From Burkholderiaceae bacterium (lineage in GTDB: Bacteria; Pseudomonadota; Gammaproteobacteria; Burkholderiales; Burkholderiaceae_B), in the NCBI GenBank assembly GCA_017983955.1, contig JAGOAJ010000011.1, positions 1 through 64,000 of the forward strand: 64,000 nucleotides of DNA, written 5' to 3'. Within the stretch, counting starts at the first letter, position 1. Every line of letters starts with the position of its first letter. The translations under genes were made by a program, and so were the position numbers. A model generated the notes under the pieces. The model did not search any database. It saw nothing but the letters and a program-made list of their open reading frames with translations, and had not been told where the DNA came from. Positions 8,512-17,246 of this stretch are shown in pieces.

Positions 8512-9777
8512 ATGAGCTGTACCCACGACCACAAGCCGACTGTTGTAGCGGCTCCCATTGTTATCAATCGGCGCTGGCCTGAAGAGGGCCACACTCGCAT
8601 CCCGGCCTGGGTCTACACCGACCCGGACATCTACAAAAAAGAAATGGAAGTGTTCTTTGCCGGCGACACCTGGAATTACATCGGGCTGGAATGCGAAGTG
8701 CCGGAAGTTGGTAGCTACAAGCGCCAGTGGATAGGTGATCGCCCCGTCATCATGGTGCGCAATGAAGAGGGCGAAATCAACGTTATCGAAAACCGCTGTG
8801 CTCACAAAGGTGCGCAGATCTGTTGGCAGAACACCGGCACGGTCAAGGACTTTACATGTCCTTATCACCAGTGGAACTATGACCTGGACGGCAATCTCCA
8901 AGGCATACCATTTCGTCGCGGCGCTCTGGGCAAAGGCGGTATGCCCAAGGATTTTGACCTAAAAAAATTCGGCATCAAGCGGCTGCGTACAGTGAATCGC
9001 GGCGGCTCCATTTGGGCAACCTTCTCCGCATCGGCTCCAAGCTTCGAGACCTATTGCGGAGAAGAAGTGTTGGCCGAAATCGATCATATGCTGCCAGGCA
9101 AAAAGCTTAAGTTGCTGGGTTACAGCCGTCAGCTGATTCCCAGCAACTGGAAGATGTACCTGGAAAACCTGAAAGACCCGTACCACGCCACGCTGCTGCA
9201 CTCGTTCTACATTACGTTCGGCTTGTGGCGCGCAGACTCCAAATCAGAGTGCATTCCTACCGGCGGCGGCGCACATAGCGTGATGGTTTCACACAACGAG
9301 GGCAAGAAGAAGACTGATGCAACGGCCGAAATGTCACGCTTTCGCGACGACTTGCACATTCATGACCTCGAAACTGTTACACCACGCGCAGAGTTCAATC
9401 GTGGTCGTGTGGGTGGCGCATGGGTATTCCCAGCCGCTCAATTTGGCATTCAGGCCAACTCGCTGAAGTCGCGTCATGTTATTCCCCGTGGTCCTAACTC
9501 CCACGAGCTGGTCTTCACATACTACGGCTACGAAGACGACGACGAGGAAATGACCCGCCTGCGCCTGAAGCACGCCAATCTGCTGGGCCCAGCAGGCTTT
9601 GTGTCCATGGACGACAGCGAAATGCTCAAGCAAGTGCAAACCGGCATTTCAGGCTACCCAGACAGCGTCAGCGTCGTGGAAATGGGCGGCCGCGATACAG
9701 AGCCCGCAGACTATATGGTTAGCGAAGTCCTGATCCGTGCCTTCTATCAGTTTTATCGTGGAGCCATGGGGCTATGA
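8512..9777 (+). CDS. Aromatic-ring-hydroxylating dioxygenase, alpha subunit (salicylate 5-hydroxylase/NagG-like)
   Basis: Catalytic subunit of a multicomponent Rieske oxygenase, 421 residues. The Rieske [2Fe-2S] motif is seen as CAHKGAQIC followed by CPYHQW (C-x-H and C-x2-H, about residues 99-122). The mononuclear iron site is in the LENLKDPYHATLLH segment, which provides the two histidines. Overall length and the DPYHATLLHSFYITFGLWRA region resemble the large subunit of salicylate 5-hydroxylase and related anthranilate/terephthalate oxygenases. It would hydroxylate an aromatic acid with electrons from the ferredoxin and reductase encoded downstream. NagG-like specificity is an inference strengthened by the downstream gentisate-type bicupin. 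Confidence 0.88.
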   Translation: MSCTHDHKPTVVAAPIVINRRWPEEGHTRIPAWVYTDPDIYKKEMEVFFAGDTWNYIGLECEVPEVGSYKRQWIGDRPVIMVRNEEGEINVIENRCAHKGAQICWQNTGTVKDFTCPYHQWNYDLDGNLQGIPFRRGALGKGGMPKDFDLKKFGIKRLRTVNRGGSIWATFSASAPSFETYCGEEVLAEIDHMLPGKKLKLLGYSRQLIPSNWKMYLENLKDPYHATLLHSFYITFGLWRADSKSECIPTGGGAHSVMVSHNEGKKKTDATAEMSRFRDDLHIHDLETVTPRAEFNRGRVGGAWVFPAAQFGIQANSLKSRHVIPRGPNSHELVFTYYGYEDDDEEMTRLRLKHANLLGPAGFVSMDDSEMLKQVQTGISGYPDSVSVVEMGGRDTEPADYMVSEVLIRAFYQFYRGAMGL

Positions 9778-10106
9778 CAGACACTCTGAACTGGATCGCG
9801 GTGGGTTCCACCTCAGACATCTCACCCGATACAGGCACGCTGCGCGTGGTTGTGGATGGCGAAGCGGTATGCCTGTACAAGCTGGATGATGACTCTATCC
9901 ACGCCACACAAGACCGCTGCACACATGGCAATGCCAGCCTGGCCGAAGGCTATATCGAGGACGGGCTTATTGAATGCCCCCTGCATCAGGGCTGCTTTGA
10001 CATTCGCACTGGCGCAGCCGTCACAGCACCTTGCAAGGTACCTATCAAGGTGTATCCAGTAAAAATCGAAGATGACACCATTTATGTATCTGGAATAGCT
10101 GCATGA
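9774..10106 (+). CDS. Rieske-type [2Fe-2S] ferredoxin
   Basis: A 110-residue electron carrier between the FAD reductase and the oxygenase. The Rieske ligands are CTHG and CPLHQG (C-x-H ... C-x2-H), the arrangement of BphF/NagAb-type ferredoxins. Its ATG overlaps the alpha-subunit stop as ATGA, and its own stop overlaps the reductase start the same way, so the three are translationally coupled. The C-terminal VKIEDDTIYVSG is typical of the family. Confidence 0.92.
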   Translation: MTDTLNWIAVGSTSDISPDTGTLRVVVDGEAVCLYKLDDDSIHATQDRCTHGNASLAEGYIEDGLIECPLHQGCFDIRTGAAVTAPCKVPIKVYPVKIEDDTIYVSGIAA

Positions 10107-11341
10107 CGACCGAACGCGTTGTTATCGTAGGAGCGGGCCAGGCCGGTGGCTGGACAGCCCGCACCCTGCGAGACGAAGGCTACGCTGGAAGCATTGTTCT
10201 GGTGGGTGCAGAAGCACACCCACCCTATGAGCGTCCGCCCTTATCCAAGGAAATCCTCTTGGGTGAAAGCACACCGGATGCGCTAACCATTGTGGACAAT
10301 GACACACTGAAAGCACTCGATATCGCCACCCTCTTCAACACTACCGTGGTCGACATCGATAAGGTCGCGCGCCAAGTTACGCTTAGCACTGGGCAGCTAC
10401 TTGCTTACGACAAGCTGGTTCTCTGTACCGGAGGACGTGCACGACGCCTGCCTATTGAAGGCATAGAACATGAACGCGTCCATACCCTACGTACGTTAGA
10501 TGATGCCCTACGCCTGAAAGCTGCATTAAGTAACGATACTGGCCATGTGCTAGTGATAGGCGGTGGCTGGATTGGACTTGAAGTCGCTTCATCAGCACGG
10601 CAGATGGGCTGCGAGGTAACCATCGTCGAATATGCAGACCGTCTTTGCCAGCGTAGCGTGGCAGCAGATGTCTCAGAGACATTACTTGCCCTGCATACCA
10701 GCCACAAGGTCAATGTTCTGCTTGGAACCCATGTGCTGGGGGCAAGTCCTTCGGAGACAGGAATAAACCTTATTCTGTCGAACGAGCAAACACTGAGTTT
10801 CACACACGTTATCGTGGCAGCAGGACTGATCGCCAATGACGAGCTTGCACAACAGGCCGGCCTAGTCTGCGACAACGGTATCCATGTCGATGATCGCTGC
10901 CTGACAAGCGACCCCGACATCTACGCCGCAGGAGATGTCGCCATTACGGAAACCGCCCCCGGGGGGATATGGACCCGCCTGGAATCCTGGCAGAACGCGC
11001 AAGACCAGGGCATCGCAGTTGCACATTCAATACTGAGCCATGACCTTAGCTATCGTCCCACGCCTATGCTCTGGTCCCAACAGTACGACCACTTCATCCA
11101 GGTTGCCGGCCATGTAAACAGCGCAACCAAGACGGTGCTGCGCCAGCTACCCAATGGCGGCTCATTGCGCTTTTACCTGGATGCGGACAACACAACACTG
11201 GGCGTAATCGGCATGAATGCTGGCCGCGATTTCCGTTTTGCCCGGCAACTGATAGAACGTGGTGCAAATGTATTGCCGGAAGACCTGGCTGATGCCAACA
11301 AGCCACTGAACCGACTCGCGGCCTCCGCGATCATCGCCTGA
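10103..11341 (+). CDS. FAD-dependent ferredoxin reductase (BphA4/AlkT type)
   Basis: A 412-residue NAD(P)H-dependent flavoprotein that passes electrons to the Rieske ferredoxin. The FAD-binding motif VVIVGAGQAGG lies at the N-terminus and the NAD-binding motif VLVIGGGWIGLEVA near residue 150. The C-terminal FAD contact YAAGDVA is also present. This is the glutathione-reductase-fold reductase used in biphenyl/toluene dioxygenases rather than the plant-type reductase (NagAa) of the classical salicylate 5-hydroxylase. It starts within the ferredoxin stop codon (ATGA). Confidence 0.93.
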   Translation: MTTERVVIVGAGQAGGWTARTLRDEGYAGSIVLVGAEAHPPYERPPLSKEILLGESTPDALTIVDNDTLKALDIATLFNTTVVDIDKVARQVTLSTGQLLAYDKLVLCTGGRARRLPIEGIEHERVHTLRTLDDALRLKAALSNDTGHVLVIGGGWIGLEVASSARQMGCEVTIVEYADRLCQRSVAADVSETLLALHTSHKVNVLLGTHVLGASPSETGINLILSNEQTLSFTHVIVAAGLIANDELAQQAGLVCDNGIHVDDRCLTSDPDIYAAGDVAITETAPGGIWTRLESWQNAQDQGIAVAHSILSHDLSYRPTPMLWSQQYDHFIQVAGHVNSATKTVLRQLPNGGSLRFYLDADNTTLGVIGMNAGRDFRFARQLIERGANVLPEDLADANKPLNRLAASAIIA

Positions 11342-11360
11342 CAAAGCCCTACCATAGAGT

Positions 11361-11762
11361 ATGACTATGCCCGTCTCAATCCCCTATATCCATTGCGCCC
11401 AAGCAATTGCCCTGTTCTACCACAGCCTTGATCAGCAAGACAATGAAACACTACTAAGCTGTCTTGCTCCTGATACCGTGTGGATTCGCCAAGGCAAGAC
11501 GCTTACTGGTCCAGATCAAATCCTGGAGGCTCTAGAACAGCGCAACCCGGACCGCATCACATCCCATCAGTTCAGCAATCTACATGTCGCCCTAGACAAA
11601 GACGGCGCTACCGCCGTCGCCACCTACTACCTGACGGTCTATGACAACCAGCACCCGAGCACTAGCCTACAACTGAAGACCATACTGCGTAGCAAAGATA
11701 TCTTCAGGCGGAAAAATGACAACTGGTTGCTGGCCAAAAAACAGAGCAGTAAGCACCTTTAA
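11361..11762 (+). CDS. SnoaL/NTF2-like protein at end of oxygenase operon
   Basis: A 133-residue single-domain protein with the NTF2-like alpha+beta cone pattern: an N-terminal helix [20 protein letters not shown], then [18 protein letters not shown] and later beta strands ending [17 protein letters not shown]. Such proteins may be isomerases, decarboxylases, dehydratases or non-catalytic partners. It begins 20 nt after the reductase gene on the same strand and probably belongs to the operon. Possible roles include isomerising a ring-cleavage product, since no maleylpyruvate isomerase gene is seen here. That role is speculation. Confidence 0.65.
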   Translation: MTMPVSIPYIHCAQAIALFYHSLDQQDNETLLSCLAPDTVWIRQGKTLTGPDQILEALEQRNPDRITSHQFSNLHVALDKDGATAVATYYLTVYDNQHPSTSLQLKTILRSKDIFRRKNDNWLLAKKQSSKHL

Positions 11763-11880
11763 AAGAGGCCGCCCCTGGCGCGACTGTGTGACCGTACACC
11801 GAGGACACATTGATGATGTGCCCCGACTTTTGCTTCTGCATATGCGGCATCGACAAGCCAGCAAGTCTTGGTCCGGCGGT

Positions 11881-13008
11881 CTACTCAGCAGAGCGCAATA
11901 CGATCTGCGTAATTTCCGACGGACGACCTAGCCGTATAGGAAAACCGTTCCAAAGGCCCGTGCCATTACTTACGTACAGCCGCATACTACCCACCTGATA
12001 CTGGCCGGACACGTAGCCCTGATTGACCCATTGTGTGATGACATGAGCCCCTAGAATCTGCCCCCCGTGGGTATGGCCTGATAACTGCAAATCCACCCCG
12101 GCTGCTGCATTGACCGCTGCACCGGTAGGACGATGGCTAAGTAGAATTACCGGATCTGTCTTCGAGGCACCGTCTAGCGCCGCCGCGATGTCAGGCTGCG
12201 GCTGACCAAAAGCAGACGCCGTACTATCGGTGACCCCAGCCAATACTAGATTGCGACCGTCCTGTGTAATAGTTACGTGTTCGTTCAGTAACATGCGTAA
12301 ACCTAGCTGCTTAAATGCAGGCAACCAGCTTACATAGTCAACATAGTACTCATGGTTACCCGGTATCGCGAATACGCCATCCCTGGCGGCAAGGTTTTTC
12401 AAAGGCTGCACATCCGCCACGCGGGCCTCGGGCGTGCCATCGGTCAGATCTCCGGTAATCACCATCAGGTCCGGGTTCAAGGCATTGGCCTTGGCAACAA
12501 CGGCGGCTATCCAGGGCGCTTGCAACAGTCGACTGGCATGCAAGTCAGTCAGTTGTACGATACGAAAGCCATCAAACTCGTGTGGCAGACGCGGCAAGAC
12601 GATTTCTACCGTCTTGACCTCGGGTACACGTACGGCCTCCCAAACGCCCACGCCCGCCAGCACCACGGCGACAACGCCCATGCCATATCTCAAGCCTGGG
12701 GCTGATAGCAAAGTCCGACCAAGCTTGCGGGCAAACAAGTAACACAGCCCACCCACCAAATCCTTAATCAGCAAGAGCATTGCAAGCAGGATAAGGGCGC
12801 CAAATGCCCAGCCCAATATCATCAGCACCGCAGCCGGAATCTCGGGTGATGCCATGGAGCCGAAGAGGTTCCTAGTAATCAGATGGTGTTCGGCTACCAG
12901 CAACAGTATTGTGGCAAGCAGCGCTTTGGACGTTCTACTGCACGGGAGCGGCCAGACAAAGCGCCCGACCACATACAAACCAATAATCCCGGTGATGACA
13001 TGAAACAC
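11881..13008 (-). CDS. Membrane-anchored metallophosphoesterase (YaeI/YkoQ-like)
   Basis: A 375-residue protein with about four N-terminal hydrophobic segments (to about residue 120), then a calcineurin-like phosphoesterase domain. Metal-binding motifs are in order: QLTDLH, VITGDLTDG, GNHEYY, LLSHRP and SGHTHGGQ. The complete set predicts an active two-metal phosphohydrolase at the membrane face, possibly acting on a phospholipid-type substrate as do some relatives. The start is GTG at 13008 with AGGAA upstream. The gene converges on the aromatic operon and diverges from the EamA transporter. Confidence 0.88.
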   Translation of the reverse strand: MFHVITGIIGLYVVGRFVWPLPCSRTSKALLATILLLVAEHHLITRNLFGSMASPEIPAAVLMILGWAFGALILLAMLLLIKDLVGGLCYLFARKLGRTLLSAPGLRYGMGVVAVVLAGVGVWEAVRVPEVKTVEIVLPRLPHEFDGFRIVQLTDLHASRLLQAPWIAAVVAKANALNPDLMVITGDLTDGTPEARVADVQPLKNLAARDGVFAIPGNHEYYVDYVSWLPAFKQLGLRMLLNEHVTITQDGRNLVLAGVTDSTASAFGQPQPDIAAALDGASKTDPVILLSHRPTGAAVNAAAGVDLQLSGHTHGGQILGAHVITQWVNQGYVSGQYQVGSMRLYVSNGTGLWNGFPIRLGRPSEITQIVLRSAE

Positions 13009-13066
13009 GTTTTAATTCCTGCGATTAACCTGACAGTCCAAGATCATACTGCCTGCCAAGGTAGCC

Positions 13067-14119
13067 ATGGATTACAAGCCGATCTCCCGTAGCATCAACT
13101 CTGCGAAGAGTACAATTAATGACGTACGCCAGACCGTTGTATTAGGGAAAGTCACTTTTAATATGACAAGAAAATCAGGCAACACCAAGCAGCTGTCTGA
13201 CGAAGATCCTGCCACTGCCAGAATCTTTGGCGCCAGTTCGATCGTCCAGACCGCCCTGCTCACCTGTCTGGCTCTGCTCGCGTTTGCCAGCAACTCCATC
13301 CTGTGCCGACTAGCCCTTATGGAAGGTCATATTGACCCCCTTAGCTTTACCACGTTGAGACTCATTAGTGGCGCACTGGTTCTTTATATGTTGGTCCGAT
13401 TCCGATCAGAGCCAGTTAAGTCATCAACATCTGTGCAACCATCGACGCCGATTCGACAGTTTGGAAGTTGGGCTGGCGCTGTCGCACTGTTCCTTTATGC
13501 CATCACCTTCTCGCTCGCCTACATAAAGATGGAAACGGGCGTAGGGGCGCTGATTCTTTTCAGCACCGTACAACTTACCATGCTCCTGTATGGCGTTCTC
13601 AAGGGCGAGCGACTGACGTTACCGTCTCTAGTGGGCCTGTTCATCAGCATCGCTGGCCTTGTATACCTATTGCTGCCCGGCAGTAGCGCCCCGCCACTGG
13701 AGAGTGCACTACTTATGACTGTCGCTGGAGCTGCTTGGGGCTGTTACTCCCTGCTAGGCAAGGGAGCCATCAGACCGCTCGCCACAACGGCAAGTAATTT
13801 CGCTCGGGCAATTCCTTTAAGCGTGTTTGTGACAGTGCCATTTTTCGCCTCCCTTAAGCAGGACGAGTTAGGCGTGCTTTTCGCCGTACTGTCGGGCGCG
13901 TTCGCATCGGCCCTCGGGTATGCAGTCTGGTATAGCGTCATAAGACAGCTCTCCGTGTTCAAGGCTAGTTCAGTACAGCTATGCGTGCCCATTCTTACTG
14001 CTTTAATTGGGACTACGTTTCTCGGTGAAACGTTAACGCTGCGCATCGTATTGGCATGCATCGCAGTGCTTGGCGGTATCGCGCTGGTTTTGGTGAGCAA
14101 GCAGCGAATGCTGGGATGA
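13067..14119 (+). CDS. EamA/DMT family transporter
   Basis: An inner-membrane protein of up to 350 residues with ten predicted hydrophobic segments arranged as two EamA repeats (LALLAFASNSILCRLAL in the first, AVLSGAFASALGYAVWY in the second). It probably exports or exchanges small metabolites; the substrate is unknown. The ATG at 13067 gives an unusually long polar N-terminus, and an internal ATG at 13163 (MTRKSGNTK) is an alternative start. Neither has a strong ribosome-binding site. Only 58 bp separate it from the divergent metallophosphoesterase gene. Confidence 0.85.
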   Translation: MDYKPISRSINSAKSTINDVRQTVVLGKVTFNMTRKSGNTKQLSDEDPATARIFGASSIVQTALLTCLALLAFASNSILCRLALMEGHIDPLSFTTLRLISGALVLYMLVRFRSEPVKSSTSVQPSTPIRQFGSWAGAVALFLYAITFSLAYIKMETGVGALILFSTVQLTMLLYGVLKGERLTLPSLVGLFISIAGLVYLLLPGSSAPPLESALLMTVAGAAWGCYSLLGKGAIRPLATTASNFARAIPLSVFVTVPFFASLKQDELGVLFAVLSGAFASALGYAVWYSVIRQLSVFKASSVQLCVPILTALIGTTFLGETLTLRIVLACIAVLGGIALVLVSKQRMLG

Positions 14120-14254
14120 CTCGCGAATGGACCCGCCACAAACGCGACTCAATCCGCCCGGGGATTATTCGCACATACAATGAGCCCACACACAATCTGC
14201 CTAAAGACATAAAGCATATCAATATGGGGCATCAACGAACGTTAAGGAACGGTT

Positions 14255-14818
14255 ATGGCAGCAACGAAATCTCGTGACCGTGAAACCTTGCTTTTAAACT
14301 TGGTTAATGCTCTTGCGGACCAACCTCGTGCGTCGATGGGGCAACTGGCGTCTATCGTCGGGATAAGCCGCGCAACCTTATGCCGCCACTTCCCTTCGCG
14401 TGACGCCATGATGCTCGCTATGTCAGAAGCAGGCATTACTAGCGCAGAGCAGGCGCTGGCCCGAGCCCGCCCCAACGAGGGTAATTCCCAGCACGCGATC
14501 AAACGCCTTATTGAAGAACTGCTGCCAATTGCGGAGCTCTACGCCTATGTCGACCATCAGATGCGTGCCGATGAAGCAGTGGAGGCTCGGGTACAGCCGT
14601 TAAGAACATCCTTGATAGCACTGTTCCAGAAGTGGCAGGAGTCCGGCGAGCTACGGGTAGATTTGCCTGCGGCGTGGTTGGTCGAATCCATGTCGGCCTT
14701 ACTACGTAGCGCGGCAACCATGATCCGCTCTGGACGACTAGCGCGGCGCGATGCGGCTCAAAGCGTATTTGATCTTCTATGGCAAGGCATGTCGAAAGAT
14801 AAGACTCAGCCATCTTGA
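14255..14818 (+). CDS. TetR/AcrR family transcriptional regulator
   Basis: A 187-residue regulator. The N-terminal helix-turn-helix is ASMGQLASIVGISRATLCRH followed by FPSRDAM, the typical TetR recognition helix. The C-terminal helical ligand domain is divergent, as usual. AAGGA lies before the ATG. It lies downstream of the EamA gene and upstream of the MipA gene on the same strand, so either could be a target. No clear palindrome was identified in the flanks. Confidence 0.88.
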   Translation: MAATKSRDRETLLLNLVNALADQPRASMGQLASIVGISRATLCRHFPSRDAMMLAMSEAGITSAEQALARARPNEGNSQHAIKRLIEELLPIAELYAYVDHQMRADEAVEARVQPLRTSLIALFQKWQESGELRVDLPAAWLVESMSALLRSAATMIRSGRLARRDAAQSVFDLLWQGMSKDKTQPS

Positions 14819-14916
14819 TACAATAATGTCTCATATGGACCAAGCATGCATCCATACGGATGCTCAAACCCGTCGCTTGCGCCTAAACATTCCCCCCGTA
14901 TTCTCAAGGTACCACT

Positions 14917-15696
14917 ATGGCTATTCCGTCAGCGCGCGCCGCTACATCACCGGCTCTGATATCACTCGTTGCACTGGCACTCTCTGCCTTAACGCCAAGT
15001 GTGCAAGCTGAAAATACGATAGGACTGGGCATCGGCTTTATTCCTAAATATGAAGGTTCTGAAGACTATCGCGCATTGCCGGTGCCCATTATCAATTATC
15101 ACAACGGAAGCTTCTTCATTTCTCCACGCGCCGGGCTACCCAGCATGGGCTTGAAAACAGACCTTACCGACAATTGGAGCGCCGGGGTATTCCTGGGTAT
15201 GGGACTGGGCCGCAAGGCGGATAAATCCTCACGTTTAGAAGGAATGGACGACATCAAGTTCCATGGTGCTGCTGGTGTATATACCGAATGGAGACCAGGT
15301 CCATTTTCAATCGGCGCAGCCTATTATCAAGCCTTGCGCAGCGGGTACGGCGGCACCGCTGAATTACGCGCCACCTACCTGGCATGGGCGCAAGGAAACG
15401 ACGCCCTGCGCCTTGGAGTTAGCACCCATTGGGCAAACGGCGACTCAATGAAAACCAATTTCGGCGTCAGGCGGCACGAAGCGGCTGCAAGCAATGGCCG
15501 CTTACGCGCATACTCGCCTTCGTCAGGGTTTAAATCGGCTTCGGTTTACGGCACCTGGCATCACCAGCTAGGCGGAAACTGGAGTATGGTCACCCTGCTG
15601 GGCGTTCAATCCCTGCTTGGTGACGCGGCAGACAGCCCCATTGTCGAAGATAAGACCAGCCTTTTCGGCAATATCGGAATCATGTATTCGTTCTAA
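14917..15696 (+). CDS. MipA/OmpV family outer-membrane protein
   Basis: A 259-residue beta-barrel protein. The N-terminus is a signal peptide ending around SVQAEN. The body begins with IGLGIGFIPKYEGSEDYRAL, the family's signature start, and ends in an aromatic C-terminal residue (GNIGIMYSF), as expected for barrel insertion by the Bam machinery. MipA was described as a scaffold for murein enzymes; OmpV-type homologues are otherwise poorly defined outer-membrane proteins. It follows the TetR gene by about 100 bp. Confidence 0.88.
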   Translation: MAIPSARAATSPALISLVALALSALTPSVQAENTIGLGIGFIPKYEGSEDYRALPVPIINYHNGSFFISPRAGLPSMGLKTDLTDNWSAGVFLGMGLGRKADKSSRLEGMDDIKFHGAAGVYTEWRPGPFSIGAAYYQALRSGYGGTAELRATYLAWAQGNDALRLGVSTHWANGDSMKTNFGVRRHEAAASNGRLRAYSPSSGFKSASVYGTWHHQLGGNWSMVTLLGVQSLLGDAADSPIVEDKTSLFGNIGIMYSF

Positions 15697-15813
15697 GGCG
15701 GCCCGTTGAGCAACGATCTTGAGACTTGCTTTCATTCATGCTACTAATACTCTAAGCTTTAGCACTTTGGCTTGTCGCTCGATAGGCCAAACGCTTTCAC
15801 TGGGAGACCACTT

Positions 15814-16446
15814 GTGGCACTGAAAATTGATCGCTTAAACTCAAGCACCACAGCTTTACTTCTAATCGATTTGCAAAACGACTTCGTCGAACCTGGAGCC
15901 CCATTGGAAACGGCAATGGCCTACAAAAGCCTGCCTAAGCTAAAAGCCCTTATTGAGTTCTGTCGCCAGAAAGGCATCACGTTAATCTACACTCGTCATG
16001 CCCATGACGAAGACGGCTCTGATATGGGCCTGTTTAAAGAAATTTATCCTGGCTTAGGGCAGCGACAAGCATTGATTGAAGGGCAACGAGGCGCCGAAAT
16101 CTATGCCGACGTTGCCCCCCAAAAAGGCGACATCGTAGTCCGTAAACAGCGTTATAGCGGTTTTTTTGAAACTAACCTTGACCTGATTCTACGCACCAAA
16201 GGCATCAAGGACGTTGCTATCGCCGGCGCCACATCTGAAGATTGCTGCCTGGCGACTGCACGAGATGCCATGTATCGCGGTTACCGCGTCGCCTTTCTGG
16301 AAGACGTCATTGGCACTTATGATTACCCTGATATCGGTTATGGCGCCATTGCAGCCGAAGATCTACACCGGATGATTCTGACAGTTGTTGGAGTAACTAC
16401 GGCCCACGTGATGGACTGTGAAGAATTTAAATCTTTAGTTGAATAG
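15814..16446 (+). CDS. Isochorismatase-family cysteine hydrolase
   Basis: A 210-residue alpha/beta hydrolase of the isochorismatase/nicotinamidase superfamily. The catalytic triad can be placed: Asp in LLLIDLQNDF, Lys in VVRKQRYSGF, and Cys in the SEDCCLATARDAMYRG segment. The GTG at 15814 is preferred to an upstream TTG because GGGAG sits about 8 nt before it. Members hydrolyse isochorismate, amides such as nicotinamide or N-carbamoylsarcosine, or related substrates, and the specificity here is unknown. It lies alone between MipA and the NlpD-like gene. Confidence 0.85.
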   Translation: MALKIDRLNSSTTALLLIDLQNDFVEPGAPLETAMAYKSLPKLKALIEFCRQKGITLIYTRHAHDEDGSDMGLFKEIYPGLGQRQALIEGQRGAEIYADVAPQKGDIVVRKQRYSGFFETNLDLILRTKGIKDVAIAGATSEDCCLATARDAMYRGYRVAFLEDVIGTYDYPDIGYGAIAAEDLHRMILTVVGVTTAHVMDCEEFKSLVE

Positions 16447-16482
16447 ACAGACCTGTTTGATTTTGGACATGCTCAATCCTAT

Positions 16483-17196
16483 ATGCTGACACTCTTTACT
16501 TGGTTGCATCATTTTAAATACGCCTTCAGGCGTGCCCCCTACGTTCGGCTGCTTGCCGTAGTAAGCGTTGTAGCCTTATTAGCCGCGTGCGGGACAACTA
16601 AACCCGTTAGCCAGGGCGAATACCGCGTCGTCAGGGGTGACACCCTGACGCAGATTGCGCGTAAGCATGGGCAAAGCGTCAGCTCTTTAAGGCGTTTAAA
16701 CAATCTAAGTAACGTCAATGACATCCGTGTCGGTCAAATTCTGAAGGTCGCAGGCACCTCCACTGCTTCCGCAGCGCCTGTAGCACCTTCCACCCCAGCA
16801 AGCGGCCCATCGCTTGCTGCGCCACGGTCCATTAATCTGATTTGGCCTGCCGACGGTAAATCAAGACGTGGAACCTCGGCGTCCAGTAGCCAAGCCGTCT
16901 ATATCACGGGGGCTGAAGGGTCACCCATCAAAGCGGCCGCAGGCGGCAAAGTCATGTATGCAGGTAGCGGCTTGCGTGGCTATGGCAATATGCTTATCGT
17001 CAATCATGATGCCAACTTTTTAAGTGTGTATGCCCACAACAAAAGCTTACTGGTCAAAGAAGGGGCTCAGGTCAAGCAAGGGCAAACCATTGCCACCATG
17101 GGCAACACTGGAAGCAACGCGGTGAACTTGTATTTTGAGCTACGCTACAACGGCAAAGCTGTTGACGCCTTGCGCTATCTTCCTAAAGCGCACTAG
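16483..17196 (+). CDS. NlpD-like lipoprotein: LysM plus degenerate M23 (LytM) domain
   Basis: A 237-residue lipoprotein. The signal sequence ends in the lipobox LLAAC (Cys at about residue 36). A LysM repeat follows (YRVVRGDTLTQIARKHG), then an Ala/Pro/Ser linker, then an M23 domain. The zinc ligands of active M23 peptidases are lost: the usual H...D pair before AAAGGKV is absent and the H-x-H motif reads NLYFE, although YAHN is kept. Like NlpD and EnvC, it is therefore probably a non-enzymatic activator of amidases in septum splitting. Confidence 0.85.
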   Translation: MLTLFTWLHHFKYAFRRAPYVRLLAVVSVVALLAACGTTKPVSQGEYRVVRGDTLTQIARKHGQSVSSLRRLNNLSNVNDIRVGQILKVAGTSTASAAPVAPSTPASGPSLAAPRSINLIWPADGKSRRGTSASSSQAVYITGAEGSPIKAAAGGKVMYAGSGLRGYGNMLIVNHDANFLSVYAHNKSLLVKEGAQVKQGQTIATMGNTGSNAVNLYFELRYNGKAVDALRYLPKAH

Positions 17197-17246
17197 TAGA
17201 AACAAACCCCTGCTCAAAACTGACCAATCAGGACCGCGATTATAAA

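Noticed and set aside
11763-11880. Weak dyad near GGACACAT/ATGTGCCC as a terminator for the oxygenase operon
   Set aside because: The arms are imperfect and no T-run follows on either strand, so I do not call it.
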